Assembly: GCA_038117265.1 (NCBI GenBank)
Contig: JAYOFO010000027.1
Span: forward strand, 1-31,287
Reading direction: 5' to 3'
Source of the DNA: JAYPUG01 sp038117265
Lineage (GTDB): Bacteria > Pseudomonadota > Alphaproteobacteria > UBA6615
Length of the DNA: 31,287 nt
Part shown: positions 8,050 through 16,802 of the stretch, piece by piece
Layout: each line of letters starts with the position of its first letter
Position numbering within the stretch: position 1 is the stretch's first letter
Translations under genes and position numbers: made by a program
The notes under the pieces: generated by a model
Seen by the model: only the letters and a program-made list of their open reading frames with translations
Told to the model about the DNA's origin: nothing
Database searches by the model: none

Positions 8050-9170
8050 GCGACGTCTCCCGAACCGGTGCGCCGCCGCGTCAGGGCCAGCGTCATGCCG
8101 AGCCCGAGTGCGACGCCGAGCAGCGACGATCCGCCATAGCTGATGAAGGGCAGGGTCATGCCCTTGGTGGGGATGAGCTGCAGGCTCGAGCTCATGTTGA
8201 TTAGGGCCTGGACGCCGAACTGGACGAGCAGACCCGAGACGGCGAGCAGGACGAACAGGCTGTGCTCGGACAGGGCGCGTCCCATGCCGCGCAGCACGAT
8301 GAAGGCGAACAGGGCGACGATCATCAGGGCGACGATCACGCCCAGCTCTTCGCCGGCCACGGCGAAGACGAAGTCGGCATGGGCGTCGGGCAGGACCGCC
8401 TTGACCTGTCCCTCGCCCGGCCCGCGGCCGAACAGCCCGCCGCTCGAGAAGGCCTCGATACTGCGCTCGATCTGGTAGGTGTCGCCCGATTTCGGATCGA
8501 TGAACCGGTCGATGCGGCTGGCAACGTGGGACAGGGTGAAATAGGAGCCGATCATCCCCGACACGCCGAGCACCAGGAGGCCGGCGACCAGCCACATCGG
8601 CAGCCCGGCGAGGAAGAACTGCGCCATCCAGACGCTGGTGATCACGACGACCTGGCCCAGGTCGGGCTGCGAGATGACCAGCCCGATGACGAGCGCGAAC
8701 AGGCCGGTGCAGATCAGCCGGCCGGGCATGCGCGGGTCGAGCGCGGCCTCGGAGAACAGCCAGGCGGCGACGACGGCGAAGGTCGGCTTCACGAACTCGG
8801 TCGCCTGCAGCGAGAAGCCGGCGATCGAGAGCCAGCGCCGGGCGCCCTTGATCTCGACGCCCAGCACCAGGGTCGCGGCCAGAAGCACGATCGTGGCCGC
8901 GAAGGCGATCACGGCCATGCGGCGCACCTGCACCGGGCTCAGTGCCGACACCGTCACGATGATGCCGATGGCGACGGGCAGTAGCATGAAGTGCCGCTTG
9001 ATGAAGTAGAACTCGTCGAGGCCGATGCGCGTGGCGACGGCGGGACTCGATGCCGCGGCCAGCAATGCGCCGAACGCCATCAGCGCGGCGATTGCGGCGA
9101 GGCTCCAGCGGTCGACCGTCCACCACCAGCGGCCCATGATCGAGGTGTCGGCGCGGGTGAACGGGGTCAT
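8046..9170 (-). CDS. ftsW: SEDS peptidoglycan glycosyltransferase FtsW
   Basis: FtsW is the SEDS-family polymerase of septal peptidoglycan, working with FtsI. The 374-residue protein is almost entirely hydrophobic and shows about 8-10 membrane segments. SEDS landmarks are SQPDLGQVVV, the extracellular-loop motif GLFGRGPGEGQVKAVLPDAH, FAVAGEELG, and LPFISYGGSSLL near the C terminus. The cytoplasmic N-terminal stretch (MTPFTRADTSIMGRWWWTVD) is short. The ATG at 9170 overlaps the murD stop as ATGA. The position between murD and murG is the usual place for ftsW rather than rodA. Confidence 0.96.
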   Translation of the reverse strand: MTPFTRADTSIMGRWWWTVDRWSLAAIAALMAFGALLAAASSPAVATRIGLDEFYFIKRHFMLLPVAIGIIVTVSALSPVQVRRMAVIAFAATIVLLAATLVLGVEIKGARRWLSIAGFSLQATEFVKPTFAVVAAWLFSEAALDPRMPGRLICTGLFALVIGLVISQPDLGQVVVITSVWMAQFFLAGLPMWLVAGLLVLGVSGMIGSYFTLSHVASRIDRFIDPKSGDTYQIERSIEAFSSGGLFGRGPGEGQVKAVLPDAHADFVFAVAGEELGVIVALMIVALFAFIVLRGMGRALSEHSLFVLLAVSGLLVQFGVQALINMSSSLQLIPTKGMTLPFISYGGSSLLGVALGLGMTLALTRRRTGSGDVA

Positions 9171-10609
9171 GCCGCATCCTCCGCAAGCCGGGGTGCGAAC
9201 CCGTCGAGGCCGGCGACGAGGCTGCGGAACGCGTCGCCGCGCGCCTCGAAGTTGGCGAACTGGTCGAACGACGCCGCGGCCGGGGACAGCAGCACGACCG
9301 CGGGACGCGGCCCGTCGGCGGCGGCTTCGGCCGCCAGGGTCACGGCGGTGGCGAGGTCGCCGGCGCGCGTGGTTGCCACTGTTCCGTCGAGGGTGTCGGC
9401 GAACGCATCGGCCGCCGTCCCGATCAGGTAGGCATGGCGCACGCGCCCGAACCACGGGGCGAGCGAGGTGACGCCGCCGGCCTTCGCGATGCCGCCGACG
9501 ATCCAGTAGATGTTGTCGTAGGCCGCCAGGGCGCGTGCCGCCGCGTCGGCATTGGTGGCCTTGGAATCGTTCACGAAGCGCACGCCGTCGCGGAACCCGA
9601 CCAGCTCCTGGCGGTGGGCGAGGCCGGGGAAGGAGCGGATCGCGTCCGCGATCGCTGCGCGCATATCGTCGCCGGCCATGCCGGTGACGGCGCAGCAGGC
9701 GGCATAGGCGGCCGCGGCGTTCTGGGCATTGTGTTCGCCGGGCAGGGTGTCGATCCCGTCGAGCGCGAGAACTGCGCGCGCGCGCCCATCGGTGTCGTCG
9801 AACAGTCGGCCGCCGGACGCATAGACCCCGCCGGCGCAGGCCTCGCAGGTCGAGACCGGGATGACACGGGCGCGCGCGCCGTCACGCAGCGCCGAAACGA
9901 TCGCCCTTCCGTGGTCGTCGTCGATGCCGACGATGGCGGTGTGGTCGTCTGTCTGGCCGGCGAAGATCCGGCGCTTGGCGGCGACGTAGCCGTCCATGCC
10001 GCCGTGCCGGTCGAGATGGTCGGGCGTGATGTTGAGCAGCACGGCGACGTCGAAGACCGCTGTGGGCAGCAGTTCGAGCTGATAGGACGAGAGTTCGAGG
10101 ACGAAGATGCCATCGGCGTCGAGCGCCGGGAGCGACAGGGCCGGCGCGCCGATGTTGCCGCCGACCGCGACCGCGTGGCCGATCCGTGCCAGCACGTGGC
10201 CGATCAGGGCGGTCGTCGTCGACTTGCCGTTGGTGCCGGTGATCGCCACGCGGCGGGCCTCGGGCGCGGCGCGGACCAGCAGCTCGACATCGCAGACGAT
10301 CTCGCAGCCCGCCGCACGCGCCCGGTCGACGACCGGGTGGCTGTGCGGGTGGCCGGTCGGGATGCCGGGGCTGAGGACGAGGGTGGACACGCCGTCGAGG
10401 TCGGCCGCGGACAGGTCGGTCGGTGCCAGGCCACGGGCGGCCGCGCCGTTGCGGCGATTCTCGTTGTCGTCCCAGGCCAGCACGTGCGCGCCGGCGCGCT
10501 TCAGCGCCGTCGCCGCGCTCATCCCGGACACGCCAAGGCCGAGCACGGCGATGTCCCGGCCCGAGAAGGCCGAGAGGTCGTGGGTGTCGTGCTTGGTGGT
10601 CGCGGTCAC
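9167..10609 (-). CDS. murD: UDP-N-acetylmuramoyl-L-alanine--D-glutamate ligase
   Basis: MurD adds D-glutamate to UDP-MurNAc-L-Ala. The 480 residues show an N-terminal Rossmann motif (AVLGLGVSGMSAA) and the P-loop ITGTNGKSTTT at about 123-133. ELSSYQLELL and NITPDHLDRHGGMDGYVAAK follow; the latter includes the lysine expected to be carbamylated. VNDSKATNADAAARAL is in the C-terminal domain. The start is a GTG at 10609, four bases after the mraY stop. It is the only junction between mraZ and murC with a true, if tiny, gap. The upstream ribosome site is weak, so translation may depend on ribosomes ending mraY. Confidence 0.96.
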   Translation of the reverse strand: MTATTKHDTHDLSAFSGRDIAVLGLGVSGMSAATALKRAGAHVLAWDDNENRRNGAAARGLAPTDLSAADLDGVSTLVLSPGIPTGHPHSHPVVDRARAAGCEIVCDVELLVRAAPEARRVAITGTNGKSTTTALIGHVLARIGHAVAVGGNIGAPALSLPALDADGIFVLELSSYQLELLPTAVFDVAVLLNITPDHLDRHGGMDGYVAAKRRIFAGQTDDHTAIVGIDDDHGRAIVSALRDGARARVIPVSTCEACAGGVYASGGRLFDDTDGRARAVLALDGIDTLPGEHNAQNAAAAYAACCAVTGMAGDDMRAAIADAIRSFPGLAHRQELVGFRDGVRFVNDSKATNADAAARALAAYDNIYWIVGGIAKAGGVTSLAPWFGRVRHAYLIGTAADAFADTLDGTVATTRAGDLATAVTLAAEAAADGPRPAVVLLSPAAASFDQFANFEARGDAFRSLVAGLDGFAPRLAEDAA

Positions 10610-10613
10610 TGGG

Positions 10614-11699
10614 CTACCTAAGCTTCAGGGTTGCGAGGCCGGCCAGCGCGAGGACCAGCGCGATGATCCAGAACCGGATCACGATGGTCGGCTCGGCCCA
10701 GCCCTTCTGCTCGAAATGGTGGTGCAGCGGCGCCATCCGGAAGACGCGCCGGCCGGTGAGCTTGAACGAGGCGACCTGGACGATCACCGAGACCGTTTCG
10801 AGGACGAACAGGCCGCCGATGATCGCCAGCACCAGCTCGTGCTTGGTGACGACCGCGATCCCGCCCAGCGCACCGCCCATGGACAGCGAGCCGGTGTCGC
10901 CCATGAAGACCATGGCCGGCGGGGCGTTGAACCACAGGAAGCCGAGCGCGGCACCGACCAGGGCGCCGCAGAAGACGGCCAGTTCGCCCGCGCCGGGGAC
11001 GGAGAAAATCAGCAGGTAGTTCGAGAAGACCGCGTTGCCGGCGACATAGGCGATCAGGCCGAAGCAGCCCGCCGCGATCATCACCGGGACGATGGCCAGC
11101 CCGTCGAGCCCGTCGGTCAGGTTGACCGAGTTCGACGCGCCGACGATCACGAACACCGCGAAGGGGATGAAGAACCAGCCCAGGTCGAGCAGGAAGTCCT
11201 TCACGAAGGGCAGGGCGAGGCCGGAGCTGAGCGGGGACGGCGTGATCTGCATGATCCACCAGGTGCCCACGGCCGCGACGGCGATTTCGGCCAGCAGCCG
11301 GACGCGTCCGGGGATGCCCTTCGAATGGGACCGGGTGAGCTTCTGGTAGTCGTCGGCGAAGCCGATCGCCCCGAACCCGATGGTGATCAGCAGCACCGCC
11401 CAGACATAGCCGTTGGTCAGGTCGGCCCACAGGAGCGTGGAGACGATGATCGCGATGAGGATCAGGAAGCCGCCCATGGTCGGCGTGCCGGCCTTGCGGA
11501 AATGCCCCTGCGGCCCGTCCTCGCGGATCGGCTGGCCCTCGGGCTGCTGCTGGCGCAGCCAGCCGATCACGGCCGGCCCGAGCAGGAAGGCGACGATCAG
11601 CGCGGTGACCACGGCGGCGCCCGCCCGGAACGTCAGTGAATTCAATAGGTTGAAGAGGATGAACTGGTCGGCCAGCGGGCCCAGGAGATTAAACAGCAT
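10614..11699 (-). CDS. mraY: Phospho-MurNAc-pentapeptide transferase MraY
   Basis: MraY is the integral membrane enzyme that moves phospho-MurNAc-pentapeptide onto undecaprenyl phosphate to give lipid I. The 361 residues match the family length and show about ten membrane segments. Conserved cytoplasmic motifs are FRKAGTPTMGG, FADDYQKLTRSHSKGIPGR, NLTDGLDGLA, FMGDTGSLSMGGALG, and the histidine motif APLHHHFEQKGWAE. The ATG at 11699 has a GGGAGG upstream and lies inside the end of murF, an 11-base overlap. In-frame sequence upstream of this start is shadow. Confidence 0.97.
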   Translation of the reverse strand: MLFNLLGPLADQFILFNLLNSLTFRAGAAVVTALIVAFLLGPAVIGWLRQQQPEGQPIREDGPQGHFRKAGTPTMGGFLILIAIIVSTLLWADLTNGYVWAVLLITIGFGAIGFADDYQKLTRSHSKGIPGRVRLLAEIAVAAVGTWWIMQITPSPLSSGLALPFVKDFLLDLGWFFIPFAVFVIVGASNSVNLTDGLDGLAIVPVMIAAGCFGLIAYVAGNAVFSNYLLIFSVPGAGELAVFCGALVGAALGFLWFNAPPAMVFMGDTGSLSMGGALGGIAVVTKHELVLAIIGGLFVLETVSVIVQVASFKLTGRRVFRMAPLHHHFEQKGWAEPTIVIRFWIIALVLALAGLATLKLR

Positions 11700-13134
11700 G
11701 ATCGACCTCCCGGTTGTCCGACGCCGCGAGCCCCTCGAGTGCGGCGACGATCGTTGCCATCCGGCTGCCCAGCGACCCCTTGACCAGCACGACATCGCCG
11801 GCACCTACCGCGCGCGCGACCAGCGGGGCCAGGGTGGCGGAATCGGCGGCCCGGCCACCGCGCATCGCGTTGGGAAGCGCATCGTCGAGCGCCGCCATGG
11901 TGGGGCCGGCGCAGAAGACCAGGTCGACGCGGTTCGCTTCGAGCGCACCGGCCAGCGCGGCGTGCAGGCGCGGCGCCTCGGGCCCGAGTTCGAGCATCTC
12001 GCCGAGCACCGCGATGCGGCGCCCGCCTTCGTCGGGCACGGCGTCGCCGAGGACATCGAAGGCCGCGCGCATGGAGGCGGGGCTGGCATTGTAGCTGTCG
12101 TCGATGACGGTCAGGACGCCGCCGCCGGCAAGCGCGACCGGAATGCGCGCACCGCGTCCGCGCGGCGGCGTGAGTCCGGCGAGCGCCGCCGCGGCGCGGT
12201 CGAGATCGTCGGAAAGCGCATCGACTGCACCGAGAACCGCGAGCGAGTTGTGGACCCAGTGGCGGCCCGGCACGTTCAGCCGGTAGTGCACGATGCGGTC
12301 GTCGACGACGGCGACGACATCGCTGCCGGCCTCGTCGAGGGTGCAGCCGGAAAGCCTCACATCGCCCTCGGGATGCGCGCCGAAGCCGATCACCCGGTCG
12401 AGGCCGCGCGACCAGGCGCGCGCGGCGAGGATCGCGAAGTAGACATTGTCGCGGTTGAGCACCGCGGCACCGCCGTTGCCCATGCCGTCGAAGATCTCGG
12501 CCTTGGCGTCGGCGATCGCGCCGACATGCTCGAAGAATTCCAGATGGACGGCCGCGATGGTCGTGATCACCGCGACCGACGGGCGCGCGAGCTTTGAAAG
12601 CTGGGAAATCTCGCCCGGATGGTTCATGCCCATCTCGATCACGGCGTAGGCGGTGTCGCGCGGCATGCGGGCCAGGGTGAGCGGCACGCCGATGTGGTTG
12701 TTCAGGTTGCCCCGGGTCGCATGGGTCTGGCCCAGCGCGCCGAAGGCGAGGTTCAGCGCCTCCTTGGTGCCGGTCTTGCCGACCGAGCCGGTCACCGCGA
12801 CCACCGCAGCATCGGAGCGGTCGCGCGCGGCCCTGCCGAGCGCTTCGAGCGCGCGCAGGCCGTCGCCGACGACGACCAGCGGTGCGTGCTCGGGAATGTT
12901 CTCGGGCGGGCGATCGACGATGGCGGCCACGGCGCCCGATGCGAGCGCGTCGGCGGCGAACGCATGGCCGTCGAAGTTCTCGCCGCGGATGGCCACGAAC
13001 AGGTCGCCGGGCGCACAGGTCCGGCTGTCGATGGAGACGTTGCTCGCCGCCCAGGGTGCGGCACTGCCGGCCAGTCTGCCGCCGGTGGCCGCGAGCACCT
13101 CGTCGCGCGACCATATGGTCATCGCGCCGTTCAT
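11689..13134 (-). CDS. murF: UDP-MurNAc-tripeptide--D-alanyl-D-alanine ligase
   Basis: MurF adds the D-Ala-D-Ala dipeptide made by Ddl, completing the pentapeptide. The 481 residues contain the P-loop VTGSVGKTGTKEAL (about 114-127) and RGNLNNHIGVPLTL. They also contain EMGMNHPGEI and, in the C-terminal domain, DDSYNASPASMRAAF, all MurF-specific. The ATG at 13134 overlaps the murE stop as ATGA and has GAGGTG seven bases upstream. A second ATG four codons in (MTIWSRDE) is possible. It overlaps mraY by 11 bases. Confidence 0.96.
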   Translation of the reverse strand: MNGAMTIWSRDEVLAATGGRLAGSAAPWAASNVSIDSRTCAPGDLFVAIRGENFDGHAFAADALASGAVAAIVDRPPENIPEHAPLVVVGDGLRALEALGRAARDRSDAAVVAVTGSVGKTGTKEALNLAFGALGQTHATRGNLNNHIGVPLTLARMPRDTAYAVIEMGMNHPGEISQLSKLARPSVAVITTIAAVHLEFFEHVGAIADAKAEIFDGMGNGGAAVLNRDNVYFAILAARAWSRGLDRVIGFGAHPEGDVRLSGCTLDEAGSDVVAVVDDRIVHYRLNVPGRHWVHNSLAVLGAVDALSDDLDRAAAALAGLTPPRGRGARIPVALAGGGVLTVIDDSYNASPASMRAAFDVLGDAVPDEGGRRIAVLGEMLELGPEAPRLHAALAGALEANRVDLVFCAGPTMAALDDALPNAMRGGRAADSATLAPLVARAVGAGDVVLVKGSLGSRMATIVAALEGLAASDNREVDHAV

Positions 13135-14633
13135 TCGGCCACCTCGCCGCCGGCGTTGCGCAGGCAGCCGCCCGCGACCTCGGCATCGTCTAAGGGAAGG
13201 GTGCGGTCGCCGACGATCTGGCCCGTCTCGTGGCCCTTGCCGGCGATCACCAGCACGTCGCCTTCGCCCAACTCGGCAATGCCGCGTGCGATCGCCTCAG
13301 CCCGGTCGCCGATCTCGGTCGCGTCCGGGCAACCGACCAGGATCTGCCGGCGGATCGTTTCCGGCTCCTCGCGACGCGGGTTGTCGTCGGTGACGATCAT
13401 CCGATCGGCCAGCTTGGTCGCGACCTCGCCCATCATCGGGCGCTTGCCGGGATCGCGGTCGCCGCCCGCGCCGAACACCAGGTGGAGCCGTCCGGCGACG
13501 TGCGGACGCGCCGCTTCGAGTGCGGTGCGCAATGCATCGGGCGTGTGCGCGTAATCGACATAGACCTGCGCGCCGTTGGAGAGCGCGCCGATCCGCTGCA
13601 TGCGGCCGCGCACGCTGCGCAGATGAGCCAGCGCGCCGAACGCCGCACAGGCATCCGCGCCGGTCTCGACGGCGAGGCCGAACGCGGCGAGCGCGTTGTA
13701 GGCCTGGAACCCGCCGATCAGGCCCAGCCGCGTCTCGTAGCTGTGCTTGCCGATGGTGACGCACAGCCGCAGCCCGTCGGGCAGCGCGCTGACGTCGGCG
13801 ATGTGGATGTCGCTGGTCTGGACGCCGTAGGCGCGGACCCGGTGGCCGACGCTGCGGCACACGTCGGCGATCAGGTCGAAATGCGGCGAGTCCGCGTTCA
13901 GGACCGCGGCGCCGTCGGCCGGCAGGAGATAGCGGAACAGCCGGAGCTTGGCCGCGAGGTAGGCCGCCTCCGTCTTGTGATAGTCGAGATGGTCGCGCGT
14001 CAGGTTGGTGAAGGCCGCCGCAGCGAAGCGCACCCCGTCGAGCCGGTGCTGGTCGAGCCCGTGCGACGATGCCTCCAACGCGAGATGATCGACCCCCGCC
14101 TCGGCGAGCCGTACCAGGGTGGCGTGCAGGTCGACCGGGTCGGGCGTGGTCAGGCTGGGTCCGGCGGCGAAGCCTTCCGCATCGAGCCCGAGGGTTCCCA
14201 TCGATCCGGCGCGCAGGCCGATCCGGGACCAGATCTGTCGGGTGAACCCCGCGACCGACGATTTGCCGTTGGTGCCTGTCACGCCGACGACGAATTCCGG
14301 CTGGTGGCCGTAGAACCGCGCGGCGAGCTGGGCCAGCGTGCGGCGCGGGTTCTGGTCGGTGATCAGGGCCGGGCCGTTGTCATTCGAGGAATCGTTGCCC
14401 GGGCCATCGAGGACCGTGCCATCTGGCGCCAGCACGGCGACGGCGCCGCGCGCGATGGCGTCGGCGATGAAATTGCGGCCGTCGGTTCCGGAATTCTCGG
14501 TCGCGCTGGGCAGCGCGGCGAACAGGTAACCCGGCTCGACCTTGCGGCTGTCGGCGGTGATCCCGGCGATTTCTTTGTCGCGCATCCCGGGGTCGACCTT
14601 GCCCATCTTCGGCACCAGCTCAGTTAGCCGCAT
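13131..14633 (-). CDS. murE: UDP-MurNAc-L-Ala-D-Glu--meso-diaminopimelate ligase
   Basis: MurE adds the third residue of the stem peptide. The 500 residues carry the P-loop VTGTNGKSSVAGF (about 118-130), LEASSHGLDQHR, NLTRDHLDYHKT and VDYAHTPDALRTAL. The specificity motif DNPR lies at about 417-420, within DDNPRREEPETI. It is the signature of enzymes that use meso-diaminopimelate rather than lysine. The start at 14633 lies inside the end of ftsI with a 14-base overlap, the longest in the cluster. In-frame extension further upstream is shadow over ftsI. The gene overlaps murF by four bases. Confidence 0.97.
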   Translation of the reverse strand: MRLTELVPKMGKVDPGMRDKEIAGITADSRKVEPGYLFAALPSATENSGTDGRNFIADAIARGAVAVLAPDGTVLDGPGNDSSNDNGPALITDQNPRRTLAQLAARFYGHQPEFVVGVTGTNGKSSVAGFTRQIWSRIGLRAGSMGTLGLDAEGFAAGPSLTTPDPVDLHATLVRLAEAGVDHLALEASSHGLDQHRLDGVRFAAAAFTNLTRDHLDYHKTEAAYLAAKLRLFRYLLPADGAAVLNADSPHFDLIADVCRSVGHRVRAYGVQTSDIHIADVSALPDGLRLCVTIGKHSYETRLGLIGGFQAYNALAAFGLAVETGADACAAFGALAHLRSVRGRMQRIGALSNGAQVYVDYAHTPDALRTALEAARPHVAGRLHLVFGAGGDRDPGKRPMMGEVATKLADRMIVTDDNPRREEPETIRRQILVGCPDATEIGDRAEAIARGIAELGEGDVLVIAGKGHETGQIVGDRTLPLDDAEVAGGCLRNAGGEVAE

Positions 14634-16320
14634 CGGACCGGTTCCTTCCGGCCGAGCGCGCAAGGGCGTTGACGCTGACGAGTTGCCGGATTTCCGGCGC
14701 CTCGTCGTCGAGCGGCGCGATGCCGTAGAGCGGGGCCATGCGGGCGACGACGCCGCGCACGACCGGCGCACCGGTCCAGCCGCCGGTGGCGTAGCCGTAG
14801 CTCTCGGGAATGCCCTTGGGCTCGTCGAGCATGGCGAACACCGCGAAGCGCGGATCGCTGACGGGGAAGACGCCCATGAAGGACGAGATCAGCGCGTTGC
14901 GCTTGTAGGCGCCGTTGACCTGCTTTTCCGCCGTGCCGGTCTTGCCGCCCACCAAATAGCCCTCGGCGTCGGCGTTTCGGCCGGTGCCCGTCTCGACCAC
15001 CAGCCGCAGCAGCCGGCGCATCCTGTCGGATGTCTCGGCCGAGAAGACCTGGACGCCGTCGTTCGGCGCGCCGTCGTTGCGGATGAGGGTCGCGGGCCGG
15101 AGGATGCCGCCATTCACGACCGCGGCGACGCCGCTGGCCAGGTGCAGCGGGCTGACCGCAATCCCGTGGCCGAAGGCGATTGTCATCGTGTTGATCTCGC
15201 GCCACTGGGCCGGGAACATCGGTTGCGCCTGCTCGGGCAGCTCGATCGAGGTCCGGCGCAGCAGGCCGAGATGTCCGAGATACTTGCGCTGGATCTCGCT
15301 GCCGATGTCGATCGCCATCTTCGCCGACCCGATGTTGGAAGAGTGCTGGAAGATTTCCGGCACGCTCAGCCAGCGCTTTTCGGGGTGGAAGTCCGAGATC
15401 GTGAAACGCGCGATGCGTATCGGCTTGGTCGCGTCGTAGCGGCTGGCCATCGTCGCCGCGCCCGTTTCGAGCGCGATGGCGTGGTTGAAGATCTTGAAGA
15501 CCGAGCCGAGCTCGTAGACGCCCAGCGTGATGCGGTTGAACCGGGTCTCGTCGGATGCCTCGCCGGCGGCGTTGGGATCGAAGTCCGGCAGCGAGACCAG
15601 CGCGACGACCTCGCCGGTGCGCACGTCCAGGACGATGCCTCCGCCGCCGATCGCCTTGAACTTCTCGATCTGGGCCGCGAGTTCCTGGCGCAGGATCTGT
15701 TGCACGCGAATGTCGAGCGAGAGCCGCAGCGGCGCGCGGGCGCCGGCGATCGCGCTGTCCATGCTCTGCTCGATCCCGGCGAGACCGACATTGTCGACAT
15801 CGGTGAACCCGACGACATGGGTGGCGAGGCGGCCGTGCGGATAGACGCGACGTTCCTCGCGCTTGAATTCGAGGCCGGGGATGCCGAGCCGGTTGACCTC
15901 GAACTGCTGGCGCGGTGTCAGGTTGCGATGCAGCCACACGAAGCTGCGGCCCGACGCCAGGCGGGCGGCAACGACCTCCTCGCTCAGGTCGGGCAGAACC
16001 TCGACGATGCGGCGTGCACTTTCCGCGGCATCGGAGATCTTGCGCGGATCGGCATAGAGCGAGGCGGTCGTCAGGCTGGTCGCCAGCAGGACGCCGTTGC
16101 GGTCGACGATGTCGGCGCGCGCCATCGGCGCGGGACGGGCGATCTCGCGCGCGGTCGCGCGGCGCAATTCCTCGTTCTCGTTGAAGACGACGACATCGAA
16201 CAGGCGTGCGCCGACGACGACAAAGGCCGCCGCCATCAGCGCCCCGCCGATCAGCAGGCGGGTGCGGGCCGTCTCGATGGCCTGTTTCTTGGTGCTTTCG
16301 AACGCGATCCGGCGTGTCAT
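14620..16320 (-). CDS. ftsI: Septal peptidoglycan transpeptidase FtsI (PBP3)
   Basis: FtsI is the class B penicillin-binding protein that crosslinks septal peptidoglycan together with FtsW. The 566 residues begin with a basic cytoplasmic tail, one membrane segment at about 22-40, and the pedestal domain. The transpeptidase motifs are all present: SVFK (Ser273 nucleophile, Lys276), SSN (327-329) and KTG (460-462). The conserved pedestal stretch ADIVDRNGVLLA is at about 69-80. The ATG at 16320 overlaps the ftsL stop as ATGA. Earlier in-frame codons lie in the ftsL region and are shadow. Confidence 0.97.
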   Translation of the reverse strand: MTRRIAFESTKKQAIETARTRLLIGGALMAAAFVVVGARLFDVVVFNENEELRRATAREIARPAPMARADIVDRNGVLLATSLTTASLYADPRKISDAAESARRIVEVLPDLSEEVVAARLASGRSFVWLHRNLTPRQQFEVNRLGIPGLEFKREERRVYPHGRLATHVVGFTDVDNVGLAGIEQSMDSAIAGARAPLRLSLDIRVQQILRQELAAQIEKFKAIGGGGIVLDVRTGEVVALVSLPDFDPNAAGEASDETRFNRITLGVYELGSVFKIFNHAIALETGAATMASRYDATKPIRIARFTISDFHPEKRWLSVPEIFQHSSNIGSAKMAIDIGSEIQRKYLGHLGLLRRTSIELPEQAQPMFPAQWREINTMTIAFGHGIAVSPLHLASGVAAVVNGGILRPATLIRNDGAPNDGVQVFSAETSDRMRRLLRLVVETGTGRNADAEGYLVGGKTGTAEKQVNGAYKRNALISSFMGVFPVSDPRFAVFAMLDEPKGIPESYGYATGGWTGAPVVRGVVARMAPLYGIAPLDDEAPEIRQLVSVNALARSAGRNRSDAAN

Positions 16321-16802
16321 CGAACCGCTCCCGCGCCTTGCGCCTCGGTCACGTCGCGCAGCACGTCGTCCAGCGTGCGCACCAGATCGGCCCGTGCCGC
16401 CGGCGGCGGGGCGCTGTATGTCGGGCGGAGATCGGGGATCGCCGGCTTGGCCCGGGGAGCGGCGACGCGGACGATGGCCGTCGCCGACGGTTCGGAACCG
16501 TCCGCAGCCTCCGACGGGGTCGCCACGGCGCGCACGGGGATGGCGCCGGTGCCGGCGATCTGGGCGCCCGCGACGGGCTTCAGGTCGAGATGCCGGCGCG
16601 CCAGCTCCTCCAGCCGCGCGGGCTGGTTCAGGAAGCTCCACTCGGCGCGCAGCACGTGGATCGCCTCGCGGTCGTCGCGAATCTGGCGGTTGAGCTGCGC
16701 CAGCCGGTCGTCGAGGGCGCCGACCTCGAACGAGACGGGGAACAACGCACCGCCGGCCGCGGCGGCGAGCACCATAAGGATGAGGGGGGTGGGGCGGATC
16801 AT
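16317..16802 (-). CDS. ftsL: Cell division protein FtsL
   Basis: FtsL is a small bitopic protein that works with FtsB and FtsQ and activates the FtsWI synthase. This 161-residue product has one N-terminal membrane segment (about 6-24), then a charged heptad-like stretch of about 45 residues (VGALDDRLAQLNRQIRDDRE) that could form the coiled coil. The motif EWSFLNQPARLEELA is characteristic of alphaproteobacterial FtsL. After about residue 80 comes a poorly conserved Ala/Pro-rich tail that makes the protein longer than the E. coli one. Identification rests on topology, this motif and the position between rsmH and ftsI. ATGA overlaps occur at both ends. Confidence 0.9.
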   Translation of the reverse strand: MIRPTPLILMVLAAAAGGALFPVSFEVGALDDRLAQLNRQIRDDREAIHVLRAEWSFLNQPARLEELARRHLDLKPVAGAQIAGTGAIPVRAVATPSEAADGSEPSATAIVRVAAPRAKPAIPDLRPTYSAPPPAARADLVRTLDDVLRDVTEAQGAGAVR